A stretch of 64,000 nucleotides of DNA from assembly GCA_963764695.1 (NCBI GenBank), contig CAVXTW010000001.1:186001-250000 (forward strand). The letters are read 5' to 3'. The notes beneath the pieces are model-generated. The model did not search any database. It saw nothing but the letters and a program-made list of their open reading frames with translations, and was not told the origin of the DNA. The stretch is from DATFRY01 sp963764695 (GTDB lineage: Bacteria; Myxococcota_A; Polyangia; Haliangiales; Haliangiaceae). The position numbers and the translations under genes were made by a program. This document shows, piece by piece, positions 15,852 to 24,182 of the stretch (the first letter of the stretch is position 1; the number at the start of each line of letters is the position of its first letter).

Positions 15852-17564
15852 TTGAACAAGCTCTCCGCGATCGCGCAGGCCGCCACCCCGGGCGGCCGCG
15901 GCGGCACGGCCGGGTCGGCGGGCAGCGCGACCCGCGAGGAGACGCGCGCGTTCATGCAGCGGCGGGTGGCCGGCCTCGGCTTCCTGATCACGCTGCTTTT
16001 CGGCTCGTTCCTCCTGTACCGGGTGGTGGCCGTGCTCGTGTCCGAGCTGGGCGGCCGGAACGACCCACCGCCGACCGCCTTGCCGTGGCAGGCGCTCGCC
16101 TTCTCGGCGTTCGCCGCCATGTGGCTGCTGTGCCGCGGGCGCCCGCGCTCGCTCCGCTTCGTCCAGGTGACCGAGGAGGTCGGCATCGTGGTGGGCTGCG
16201 TCGCCACGATGGTGATGGGCTTCCACATCCCGTACCCGGTGCGGCCCGACTACATCGTGCTGCTGTCGCTGACCTACGTGCTGGTCACCCGCTCGGTCCT
16301 GGTGCCGAGCACGCCGCAGGTCACGTTCGCGCTCGGCGGCGTCATCGGTGCGGCGCTGCTTGTCTCGATCTACTTCATCCACCTGCACGGGCACGATCCG
16401 GGCATGTACTCGAACACGGCGTTCGAGTTCCTGCGCGTGCCGGCGAGGACCGTGGCCCTGCAGATGACGGGGGTGGCGGCGCTCATCTGGGGCTCGTCGC
16501 TGGCCGTCGCTGCCGCCACATCGAAGGTGATCTACGGCCTGCGCGAGGAGGTGCGCGACGCCCGGCGACTGGGACAGTACACGCTGCTCGAGAAGCTGGG
16601 CGAGGGCGGCATGGGAGCGGTGTACCGGGCCAGCCACGCCATGCTGCGCCGGCCGACAGCGGTCAAGCTCCTGCGGCCCGATCGCCTTGGCACCGACAGC
16701 GTGGCCCGCTTCGAGCGCGAGGTGCAGCTGACCGCGCGCCTCACCCACCCCAACACGATCCGCGTGTTCGACTACGGGCGCACGCCGGAGGGCGTCTTCT
16801 ACTACGCCATGGAGTACCTGGACGGCGCCAGCCTGGCCGACGTCGTGGCCGAGAGCGGGCCGATGCCGCCCGCCCGCGTCATTCACGTGCTCGATCAGGT
16901 GGCCCGCGCGCTCACCGAGGCGCACCGGGTCGGGCTGATCCATCGCGACATCAAGCCGGCCAACATCTTCCTGATCGAGCAGGGCGGCGACCCGGACGTG
17001 GCCAAGGTGCTCGACTTCGGCCTGGTCAAGCAGGTGAGCTCGCCGGGCGGCGAGGACGCGACCCAGCCCGCGCTCAGCCGGGCCGACAGCATCACCGGCA
17101 CGCCGCTGTACATGGCGCCGGAGGCGATCGCCACGCCGGACGCGGTCGACGCGCGCACCGACCTCTACGCGCTCGGCGCGGTCGGCTACTTCCTGCTGAC
17201 CGGCAGCGACGTGTTCACCGGGCGCAGCGTGATGGAGGTGTGCAGCCACCACCTGCGCACCCCGCCGGTGCCGCCGTCGGCTCGCCTCGGCGCGCCGGTC
17301 CCGGACGACCTCGAGGCGCTGATCCTCTCCTGCCTGGCGAAGGACCCGGCCGGGCGTCCGGCAGATGCTCGCGTGCTGCGCGGCGCCCTGCGCGCGTGCC
17401 GGGACGCAGACGCCTGGAGCGAGGAGGACGCCCGTCGCTGGTACGACCGGCACAGCGAGCCGCTGCGCGTGCGCCAGCGCCGCGCGTCGGTCGCCGGCGA
17501 CGTCACGATCGAGGTCGACCTCGATCAGCGCACGCCGGACGGGCCCGCCACTCGCCGGGCGTGA
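15852..17564 (+). CDS. Membrane Ser/Thr protein kinase with N-terminal polytopic domain
   Basis: 570 aa from a TTG at 15852 (the next ATG is 15954, just before the first membrane helix). About six hydrophobic segments between residues 40 and 230 form a membrane sensor-like part. The kinase domain (about 243-510) has GEGGMGAVYRA (Gly loop), AVKLLRPD (Lys), HRDIKPANIFL (catalytic loop), DFGLVKQ and GTPLYMAPE (activation segment). The C-terminal tail is charged. Membrane-first, kinase-last order is typical for a class of myxobacterial kinases. It follows the ABM gene after 42 nt but has its own TATACT box. Substrates unknown. Confidence 0.9.
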   Translation: MNKLSAIAQAATPGGRGGTAGSAGSATREETRAFMQRRVAGLGFLITLLFGSFLLYRVVAVLVSELGGRNDPPPTALPWQALAFSAFAAMWLLCRGRPRSLRFVQVTEEVGIVVGCVATMVMGFHIPYPVRPDYIVLLSLTYVLVTRSVLVPSTPQVTFALGGVIGAALLVSIYFIHLHGHDPGMYSNTAFEFLRVPARTVALQMTGVAALIWGSSLAVAAATSKVIYGLREEVRDARRLGQYTLLEKLGEGGMGAVYRASHAMLRRPTAVKLLRPDRLGTDSVARFEREVQLTARLTHPNTIRVFDYGRTPEGVFYYAMEYLDGASLADVVAESGPMPPARVIHVLDQVARALTEAHRVGLIHRDIKPANIFLIEQGGDPDVAKVLDFGLVKQVSSPGGEDATQPALSRADSITGTPLYMAPEAIATPDAVDARTDLYALGAVGYFLLTGSDVFTGRSVMEVCSHHLRTPPVPPSARLGAPVPDDLEALILSCLAKDPAGRPADARVLRGALRACRDADAWSEEDARRWYDRHSEPLRVRQRRASVAGDVTIEVDLDQRTPDGPATRRA

Positions 17565-17696
17565 TCGGGCGGCGCGAGCGGGACGCCTCGTGGCCAGAGA
17601 TCCACACTGGCGCTGCACCGATACACCCGGGTGCGTTCCAGGTGCGCGACACCGATGGCGCCGATCCTGGTGCCATCATTGCAATCGGCGGGCGAC

Positions 17697-18203
17697 ATGC
17701 GCACGACGTTCCTTGTGTTGCTTCTCATCGTGACGATCCGCTCGACCGCGCGCGCCGACGACGGGATGGACGTCCAGGTCGGGACGGCCAACGAGCACGC
17801 CGGTCTCGGCCTCGGCGTCGAGCTCGGCGACGGCCCCTACACGATCGTCGCCGGCGTGGGCGCCGAGGTCGGGTTCGGCTACAGCAGCGTCGAGGGCTGG
17901 GTAGGCTCCGTGGCTCCCGGACTCGGCGTCGGTCTGCGCCGCTACCTGGGGGGCTGGTATCTCGGCCCCACCGTCGGTGCCAACTACACCGTCTGGTCAA
18001 CTCGCGACCAGCCGGGCAAGCTCGCCCGCGCCGCTGCGACCGACGACTGGACCCTGTGGGGCGCCGTCGACGCCGGCTATCGCTGGCGACTGGGCGCCGA
18101 CCGGGACTGGTCGATGAAGCTCGGGCTCAGCGGCGGCGTCGCGCGCAGGGAGGACGAGGGCGCCACGCCGATGGTCGGGCTGACCTTCACCGTCGGGCGC
18201 TGA
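17697..18203 (+). CDS. Small outer-membrane beta-barrel-like protein
   Basis: 168 aa from ATG 17697; a GTG at 17631 in the same frame would give a longer form without a proper signal. The signal peptide TTFLVLLLIVTIRSTARA is followed by alternating strands rich in Gly, aromatic and charged residues (GLGLGVELGDGPYTIVAGVG, YLGGWYLGPTVGANYTVW) ending in MVGLTFTVGR, a typical last beta-strand with an aromatic residue near the C-terminus. It resembles porin-like or OmpW/OmpA-type small barrels. No specific function can be assigned. Confidence 0.65.
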   Translation: MRTTFLVLLLIVTIRSTARADDGMDVQVGTANEHAGLGLGVELGDGPYTIVAGVGAEVGFGYSSVEGWVGSVAPGLGVGLRRYLGGWYLGPTVGANYTVWSTRDQPGKLARAAATDDWTLWGAVDAGYRWRLGADRDWSMKLGLSGGVARREDEGATPMVGLTFTVGR

Positions 18204-18211
18204 GGATCCTC

Positions 18212-18247
18212 GCCCGTGCGCGCGGGCACGTTGGGGCGTTTTCGCCC
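18212..18247. terminator. Candidate bidirectional terminator between convergent genes
   Basis: Two adjacent GC-rich hairpins lie between the convergent stops at 18203 and 18271: GCCCG/CGGGC at 18212-18216 and 18223-18227, and GGGCG-TTTT-CGCCC at 18234-18247. There is no downstream T-run, so activity as an intrinsic terminator is uncertain. Confidence 0.4.
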
Positions 18248-18270
18248 GAGGCCATCCGCCGATCTCGCGG

Positions 18271-18837
18271 CTAGGGGAGACGGCGACTGCTCAGCGCGAA
18301 GCGGGCCGACTGGCTGGCTTCCATCGCGAGGGCGGCGGTGAGCCCCGCCATGCCGATGTTGGCCGCGAGGTTGACCAGACCGACAGCGTCGAGGGTGCGA
18401 TCGAGCGCCACCGTGCGGCGATCCTCCCGAGCGCGGCGGCCGTCGGAGGCTCGCGCGCGGGCCTCCTCGGGACCAGCTTCCCCGGCGCTGCTCCTGGCCA
18501 TGCGCCTGCCGAGCAGGGCGCTCGCGGCGACGCTCGCGAGACTTACCCCGAGCAGGATGTCCTTGGCCCGCGTGAGCTTCCGCGCGCTGGAGCTCACCTC
18601 GCGGCCGCTGCGCAGGAGGCGGCCGACCAGCCAGGGAGCGGCGATGGCGACGTGGGAGGCGAGGGTCACCCGACCGTAGCGATTCCAGGCCTCCTCGTTC
18701 ACCCGGTCTCGCTCGGACGGATCGCTGATCAGGCGGAGCGACGGATCGAGTGCTGTTCGCCCGAACAGCGCACCTCCGATCGATGCGGCGAGCCCGAGGT
18801 CATGTGCAATCCACGCGGCGGTCAACAGTTTCGGCAT
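18271..18837 (-). CDS. Hypothetical membrane protein
   Basis: 188 aa; the ATG at 18837 is preceded by GGAGGTGACC, a very strong RBS. Three hydrophobic stretches are seen: near residues 8-24 (AAWIAHDLGLAASIGGALFG), 60-75 and 150-170 (LDAVGLVNLAANIGMAGLTAAL). A basic, charged section between them (RARASDGRRAREDRR) is probably cytoplasmic. I do not recognise the family. It converges with the beta-barrel gene and is divergent from the DUF3995 gene at 18972. Confidence 0.7.
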   Translation of the reverse strand: MPKLLTAAWIAHDLGLAASIGGALFGRTALDPSLRLISDPSERDRVNEEAWNRYGRVTLASHVAIAAPWLVGRLLRSGREVSSSARKLTRAKDILLGVSLASVAASALLGRRMARSSAGEAGPEEARARASDGRRAREDRRTVALDRTLDAVGLVNLAANIGMAGLTAALAMEASQSARFALSSRRLP

Positions 18838-18959
18838 CGGTCACCTCCGGCGCTCGCGGGTGCAACACCCATGCCTCGCACGGCCGGCGCTCCGCGTGGG
18901 CAAGCGGTCAGCCACCGCACGGGTTCTGGCGCGCCGACGCTCGGCCCTGGCTGGTCACG

Positions 18960-18965
18960 TATGAT
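18960..18965 (+). promoter_or_regulatory. -10-like TATGAT 6 nt before the DUF3995 gene start
   Basis: TATGAT is followed by CCGATC and then the ATG at 18972. A transcript starting 6-7 nt after this box would begin at the ATG itself, i.e. it would be leaderless. There is no Shine-Dalgarno in the gap. Confidence 0.4.
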
Positions 18966-18971
18966 CCGATC

Positions 18972-19391
18972 ATGTCCTTGATCGTGGGCGGGGCGGTGGG
19001 CGTGGTCCTGGTGTTCCTGTCGGCCATGCATCTCTACTGGCTGGTCGGCGGGCGGCGTGGCCTGAGCGTGGCCGTGCCGGAGGTCGGCGGCGCGCCGGCG
19101 TTCCGCCCGGGACCCGGGTTGACCATCGCTGTTGCCGCGCTGCTGCTGGCGGCGGCAGGGCTGGTGACTCTGTGCGCCGGGCTCTGGACCTTGCCGGTGC
19201 CGGGCTGGGTGCCGCGGGTCGGGACCTGGGGCGTCGCTGCGGTGCTGGCCGCGCGCGCGATCGGAGACTTCCGGCTGGTCGGCTTCTTCAAGCGCGTGCG
19301 CGGCACCGAGTTCGCGCGGCGCGACAGTCGATTCTACTCGCCGCTGTGCGCCGCCCTCGCCGTCGGCTGCTCGATCGTCGCCGCGATCTGA
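18972..19391 (+). CDS. DUF3995 four-helix membrane protein
   Basis: 139 aa with four membrane helices. The signature is a helix pair with SAMHLYWLVGGRRGLSVAVP near the N-terminus and FKRVRGTEFARRDSRFYSP near the C-terminus, both characteristic of the DUF3995 family of small membrane proteins. Function of the family is unknown. The start is set by the lack of any RBS and the TATGAT box 6 nt upstream. It converges on the large lipoprotein at 19407 with a gap of only 15 nt. Confidence 0.8.
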   Translation: MSLIVGGAVGVVLVFLSAMHLYWLVGGRRGLSVAVPEVGGAPAFRPGPGLTIAVAALLLAAAGLVTLCAGLWTLPVPGWVPRVGTWGVAAVLAARAIGDFRLVGFFKRVRGTEFARRDSRFYSPLCAALAVGCSIVAAI

Positions 19392-19406
19392 TCCGCTCGA
19401 GCTGTC

Positions 19407-21830
19407 TCAGCGCGGGTGCGAGGCCGGGGGCGGGGGGAGCGGCGTGCCGCCCGGACCGGCGGTGAAGTCGAGCGGCGAGATGGCTGGCTGCTGGCCGACG
19501 CCGGGCTTGCTCCAGTCGCAGACGCCGTCGGGAAAGACAGCGTGCAAGCGCTCCAGCTGCTCGGCGGAGAGACCGGCGGGCTCGTACTCGGCGGGATCGA
19601 TCGGCCTGAGCTGACACTTGAGGATGTCCTCGGCCAGCGGGCCGCCCGCGACCTGCCGCGGCGATGCGTGGCGCGCGAGCAGCGGATCGGCGTCGCACAC
19701 GGCGAAGTCGGTGATCCGGGTCGAGAAGGTCGTGTCGGTGCTCAGGTAGCAGAAGTCGAACGCCTCGGCCGGCCTGTGGGCGACGATCTTGTCCTCGATC
19801 GGCGCGCTGCTTGTGTCGGCTCGCACCGCCGCGACCCACCGGTCCATGGTCAGGAACGACTCCAGGATCAAGCCGGACGCGGGCGGCGCGATGAGCCCGG
19901 TGCCGTAGCGCCACATCACGTGGTTGTCGTGACTGCCACTGGCACCGTCGAGGCGGGCGCGCAGCGAGAAGCTGCGCCAGATGTGATGGATCCCGAGCCC
20001 GGGCGGCGGCGGGATGTTCGAGTCGTCCCAGCCGCGAAGATCGATGATGGCCGTCTTCGCGAGCTGATGGCCGTCGGAGACGATGCCGGCCGCGTAGGCG
20101 ATCGGCAGCGCGTCGAGGTCCGCCTGCGAGCGCTCGGCGGTCGGATTGATGTCCGCGTCGGCGCCGCCGATCTCCTCGTTGAGGACGACGAACTCCTCCG
20201 GCGTGATGGCTCCGGACAGGAGCGCGCCGAGCCCGTACTGGACGCCGACGTTGTCGCGCGTGCTGCGCGCCCGCGCGGCCCCCTCCGCCGCGCCCCAGAT
20301 CGCGATCGCGTGATCCTGGCCGCTGCAGCGCAGACCGCCCGGGTTGGTGACCGGGTCGTACACCATGGACAGCGGCAGCTGGCAGTTGTTGCGCGGCGGC
20401 GCGCCCGGGACCGGGCCGATCGCGCCGGTGGTGTTGTCGAGCACCGCGTCCGGGATGAAGTTGCCGGGCCTGCCGACCGGGGCGAAGGAGTTGAACCAGG
20501 CGTGGCATCCGGTCTGGTCCCGGTGGCCGTTGATGGCGGCCTTCCTGGCGTTGATCTCCTCCTGCGTGGACCCGGTCATCAGCGCGGTCCACTCCGGCCG
20601 GACGTAGAACCGCACCAGCAACTCGCAGTCGGCGACCTCGGTCGCGGTGGTCTCCGAGTCGGGATACGTGCAGCTCGGCTGGATGCCGTCCAGGAGCCCC
20701 GGATGGATCGACGCCGCCGTGAGCTGGTTGATCGAGCCGCCCGAGCAGCCGTTGCCGATCGTGTAGCGGACCTCCCCGTAGGTGTCGATGATGTGCTCCT
20801 TCATCATCATCAGGGCCTCGCTCATGGCGACGCGGTTCGAGTTGTACAGCGAGTCGGTCATGCTGTTGATCGCGACCATGAAGCCACGCGACAGCGCGGC
20901 GTCGTCGGTCCAGGTCTGCTCCGAGCGGAACTGCCTGCGCGGCTGACCGGTGCTGGCGCCGAACGAGTAGACAAGCTTGCGGTTCCAGCCGGGCTGCGGA
21001 TCGGTCGGCTTCCAGCCGTCTGTCGGATCGTCGCCGGTCGGATCGAACAGGACGGCGATGTCGTAGATGCCGCGGTCGAGGGTGCCGCGCTCGACGCGGA
21101 CGATGTACGGCACCGTGACGTTCGCGTCGGTCGTCGTCATCGCCAGGTCGGCCGGCGGCGGGCCGGCCGGGTCGTACGGCTTGAAGCAGCCGCTGGCCGG
21201 CGGCGGCGTGGGCGGGTTGGGATCCGGCAGCACGCTGGCGCAGCCCGGCGTGGTCGTCCGGTAGTAGAGCTTGATCTCGGTGGCGATGTTGCACTGCGCG
21301 TCGATCGCCTCGGTGCTCAGGCCGCTGGCGTTTGTCCCGGGCGTGTCGCCGCTCGGCGGGATGGCCACCGGCGTGGCGCACACGAACGGCTGGATCTGCT
21401 CGCCGGAGAGCACCGGGCCGCCGATCGGGTGGTTGGTGATGGTGAGAGTCCCCTTCCTCACCCCGTGCGCGCTGGCGGTCACGACGTTGTCGCCGTCGGC
21501 GAGGCCGGTGATGACACCGGTGATGCGTCCGTCGTCGCGCCGCGCGAACGCGTCCGACACGTCGCGATGGCCGACCTTGACGCGCACGCGACGTCCGTGC
21601 CGGCGGTCGGGCAGGACGATCTCGACATGAGCGTCGCCTCCGCTCACCAGGTCGGCGCGGTTGGAGAGCGTCCGGATCTCCGCCGCCGCATGCCGGCGCT
21701 CCGACGTGCCGGCCGGATCAGCCGAGTCGGCCGACGGCGCGTCGTCGGAGTCGGACGTCTCGCCGCAAGCGCCCAGCGCGCTGCAGCCGATGATCAGAGC
21801 GAACCAGCCCAGGCGACCAGATCGTTGCAT
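19407..21830 (-). CDS. DUF6351-like secreted lipoprotein, alpha/beta-hydrolase suspected
   Basis: 807 aa; RBS AGGAGC precedes the ATG at 21830. The signal peptide ends in a lipobox (IGCSALGACGE). After a disordered stretch, a beta-rich domain (about 50-135) precedes a large catalytic-looking domain. The segment TIGNGCSGGSINQLTAAS (about residue 365) resembles a nucleophile elbow of an alpha/beta hydrolase. FMVAINSMTDS and HHIWRSFSLRARLDG are further conserved-looking blocks. I associate the overall sequence with the DUF6351 family, which is uncharacterised. A role as a secreted esterase or depolymerase is plausible and unproven. Confidence 0.6.
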   Translation of the reverse strand: MQRSGRLGWFALIIGCSALGACGETSDSDDAPSADSADPAGTSERRHAAAEIRTLSNRADLVSGGDAHVEIVLPDRRHGRRVRVKVGHRDVSDAFARRDDGRITGVITGLADGDNVVTASAHGVRKGTLTITNHPIGGPVLSGEQIQPFVCATPVAIPPSGDTPGTNASGLSTEAIDAQCNIATEIKLYYRTTTPGCASVLPDPNPPTPPPASGCFKPYDPAGPPPADLAMTTTDANVTVPYIVRVERGTLDRGIYDIAVLFDPTGDDPTDGWKPTDPQPGWNRKLVYSFGASTGQPRRQFRSEQTWTDDAALSRGFMVAINSMTDSLYNSNRVAMSEALMMMKEHIIDTYGEVRYTIGNGCSGGSINQLTAASIHPGLLDGIQPSCTYPDSETTATEVADCELLVRFYVRPEWTALMTGSTQEEINARKAAINGHRDQTGCHAWFNSFAPVGRPGNFIPDAVLDNTTGAIGPVPGAPPRNNCQLPLSMVYDPVTNPGGLRCSGQDHAIAIWGAAEGAARARSTRDNVGVQYGLGALLSGAITPEEFVVLNEEIGGADADINPTAERSQADLDALPIAYAAGIVSDGHQLAKTAIIDLRGWDDSNIPPPPGLGIHHIWRSFSLRARLDGASGSHDNHVMWRYGTGLIAPPASGLILESFLTMDRWVAAVRADTSSAPIEDKIVAHRPAEAFDFCYLSTDTTFSTRITDFAVCDADPLLARHASPRQVAGGPLAEDILKCQLRPIDPAEYEPAGLSAEQLERLHAVFPDGVCDWSKPGVGQQPAISPLDFTAGPGGTPLPPPPASHPR

Positions 21831-22030
21831 GCGGCGCTCCTCGCTGTTGTGCCGCGATCCTTCGCCCGCGATCGAGCCTCGTCAACTCGAATCACCGCCG
21901 CGCGACCATCCGGATGCAGAGCGCAGATGTAGGCCCGCCGGATTTCCAGCCCCTCGATGATCGCGAAGCGCAGGAATCGACGGGAGTCGGGATCAGCTCT
22001 CGCGATCCATCACGAGACGGACCGCCCGAC

Positions 22031-22609
22031 TCATCCCGCGAACAGCGCGCCGAGCGCGAGCCGCAGGGACGGGAAGGCCTGCGGCGCCAGCTCCTCGCCC
22101 AGGCGAACGACTGACTGTGAGCGGTACCGCTCGGCGCTCGCATCCGGGTCCGTGTAGACCTCGACGCACTGCTCGTCAACGTTCGCTATCCAGTACTCCG
22201 CTACTCCGGCGCGGGCGTAGACGCGAGACTTGACGAGGCGATCCTTGCGGATCGACTCGGACGCGACCTCTACAACCAGGACGGCCAGGTGCGGGTGACG
22301 ATCCGGCGCCTCATCCTCTTCCACCGTCACGATGGCGATGTCTGGCTCAGGCTCGCCGTAGGGAGGCAACGTCAGTGGCAACTGGATGCGCACCCGGTAG
22401 GCAGGGTCGATCACGCGAGCCACGGCCGCGGTGAAGCGCGAGATGAACTTGGCGTGCCTGTGGCCCTGGGGACTCAGCTCGACCAGCACCCCCTCCAGCA
22501 GCTCGACCCGGTCATCCTCGCCGAGGATGCCGGCATCGATCATGCGGTGGTACTTCTCGACCGTCAGCGGAGCCTGCAGGCTCGAGTCGATCGGGTACCG
22601 GGTGGCCAC
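22031..22609 (-). CDS. Uma2 family (DUF820) PD-(D/E)XK-fold protein
   Basis: 192 aa from a GTG at 22609. Typical Uma2 elements: LTVEKYHRMIDAGILGEDDRVELLEGVLVE at the N-terminus, then EPDIAIV (catalytic Asp), LAVLVVEVASES (Glu-x-Ser) and KSRVYARAGVAEYWIANV (Lys and Tyr). The family has a restriction-endonuclease-like fold, is abundant in cyanobacteria and myxobacteria, and its cellular role is unknown. It stands alone between two minus-strand genes. Confidence 0.88.
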   Translation of the reverse strand: MATRYPIDSSLQAPLTVEKYHRMIDAGILGEDDRVELLEGVLVELSPQGHRHAKFISRFTAAVARVIDPAYRVRIQLPLTLPPYGEPEPDIAIVTVEEDEAPDRHPHLAVLVVEVASESIRKDRLVKSRVYARAGVAEYWIANVDEQCVEVYTDPDASAERYRSQSVVRLGEELAPQAFPSLRLALGALFAG

Positions 22610-22687
22610 CAGGGTCCGAATATAGCCGCTCGCCAGCTCTGCCGGTGGAGCACTTCTGTCATCCGGCGAGTGGGCGCGCCGGCGATA

Positions 22688-24037
22688 TCACGATCGGGCC
22701 GCTGCGTGCGGCGACACCGACAGGTGGACTTCGAAGCTGACCTCGTCACTGCGGACAGGTAGCCAGTCAAGCTGATTGATGGCCTCGAGCAGCGCCTGCA
22801 GGGTCGCTTGCGGTGGCTCGCCGCGGGCGGCGAGGTTCACGTGGTGGCCCTGCGGTGTGCATCGCAGCTGCACCAGGATCTCGACCTCGCCGTCGTGGTT
22901 GCCGAGCACGTGCTCCGCCGAGAGATGAAGCTGGTGGCAGAACGCCGCGAGATCGGATACCGAGGTCCGGGCGGCGATCGCGCTCTGCGGGGTCAAGAGG
23001 CGCACCTCTCGCATCGTCACCCGGCCGCTCGCCTGCTGGGGCGGCTGCTGGGGCGGCTGCTCGGGCGTGTACGTCTCCCAGCCTCCGCCGGCGCGATGGG
23101 CCTGCCCGTCAACCGGGCTCACGTACACCTCGTCGCGCCACTCCAGGGCCAGCGACATGTCGTCGCCCGTGGCGGGGATCGAGATGTCGTCACCCTCGAT
23201 GAGGGCGCGGCGCACCGCGCTCCATGCTTCGCCGGTCAGCTCCACGACGAACCCGTCCTCCAGGATCTTTCCGCCGGTGGCGGGTTGATCGGGGACCAAC
23301 GCGATGAAGGAGCCGGACAGCGGCGATCCGTCGCCTCCGGGGCGCGCCATCGCTTCCGGTTGCTGCTGCCCGGGCTGCCAGACCAGGCACCCGTTGGCGG
23401 ACGGGTCGGATGCGGTGAGGATCGCGAAGGGGAAGGCGTCCGGAACCTGCGCCAGCCGGTCCTGCCACGGCGACTTCTCCGATCGAAGCAGGCCGACGGT
23501 GATCTGCTTGCCGGCCATGGCGACACTGGCGTCATCCGCCGAGATCCGCGGGATCTTCGACAGCAGGCTCTCGTCGAACGTGCGCTCGAGCGACAGGCCG
23601 GGGCGGGCCCGATCGGCCCACGGCGGAAACGGGTAGTAGTTCGCCTGGTGACACAGGCGCGCGAGCAGCCGCGTGGTTCCGAGCTCGCGCGCGGCGCGGA
23701 CCTCGTCGGTCGTGACAAGGAGGACGGCCAGGCACGACGGTGGCAGCGGCACCTCTGGCAGAGGCTCGGCCGTGACGTACAGGACGTGATGGCCGAAGAA
23801 GCGCCGGTCACCGAGCTCGCTGATGGTCCCGGACCGGGTTGGCTGGCCGTTCCGGGCGAGCGAGTACACCGTGTGAAACAGATGGAGCGGATCGGCTGGA
23901 AACCGGCCGCGCGCCTCGTCCGGTTCGCGACGCAGCGTGAAGACGAGCTCGGACTGGTCCAGCGCGGTGAAGCCCTCGGTCACGTACGACCAGCACTCGA
24001 TCGGCCCTTTCGCCAGATCGATCCGGTGGAGATGCAC
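22688..24037 (-). CDS. Bacterial relative of the SARA/endofin C-terminal domain (DUF3480-like)
   Basis: 449 aa from a GTG at 24037. No signal peptide or membrane segment. From memory of the human ZFYVE9 (SARA) C-terminus, several blocks line up in the same order: WSYVTEGFTALDQSELVF near residue 16; a middle block ending YPFPPWADRARPGLSLE; GSFIALVPDQ then GKILEDGFVVELTGEAW and ALEWRDE around 245-295; VSPVDGQ directly after; and ILVQLRCTPQGHHVNLAA with FEVHLSV at the end. In SARA the domain has no known activity. A Pro/Gln-rich spacer (PQQPPQQ) interrupts the third block. No FYVE domain is present. Function in bacteria is unknown. Confidence 0.6.
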   Translation of the reverse strand: MHLHRIDLAKGPIECWSYVTEGFTALDQSELVFTLRREPDEARGRFPADPLHLFHTVYSLARNGQPTRSGTISELGDRRFFGHHVLYVTAEPLPEVPLPPSCLAVLLVTTDEVRAARELGTTRLLARLCHQANYYPFPPWADRARPGLSLERTFDESLLSKIPRISADDASVAMAGKQITVGLLRSEKSPWQDRLAQVPDAFPFAILTASDPSANGCLVWQPGQQQPEAMARPGGDGSPLSGSFIALVPDQPATGGKILEDGFVVELTGEAWSAVRRALIEGDDISIPATGDDMSLALEWRDEVYVSPVDGQAHRAGGGWETYTPEQPPQQPPQQASGRVTMREVRLLTPQSAIAARTSVSDLAAFCHQLHLSAEHVLGNHDGEVEILVQLRCTPQGHHVNLAARGEPPQATLQALLEAINQLDWLPVRSDEVSFEVHLSVSPHAAARS

Positions 24038-24169
24038 GCGAGCCGACAGCGCACCCGGAACGATCTCGAGCGCGACCGGCCAGGTCGGCTCTGCTTCCGG
24101 CTTCGCCTGCGGTCCTGCCGGCGGTCAACCGCGCAGCTTGCTCCACCACGACATGGCTTCTCCTTGACG

Positions 24170-24175
24170 TACCAT
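24170..24175 (+). promoter_or_regulatory. -10-like TACCAT 7 nt before the preferred start of the AlkZ-like gene
   Basis: TACCAT overlaps an alternative ATG (24174) and lies 7 nt before the ATG at 24183. The spacing favours a leaderless transcript beginning at 24183, which is why I prefer that start. Confidence 0.35.
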
Positions 24176-24182
24176 GATCGAG

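Noticed and set aside
15440..18274. Plus-strand frame of 944 codons across the kinase region
   Set aside because: Overlaps the kinase in another frame and is Arg/Ala/Gly-rich throughout; a composition artefact.
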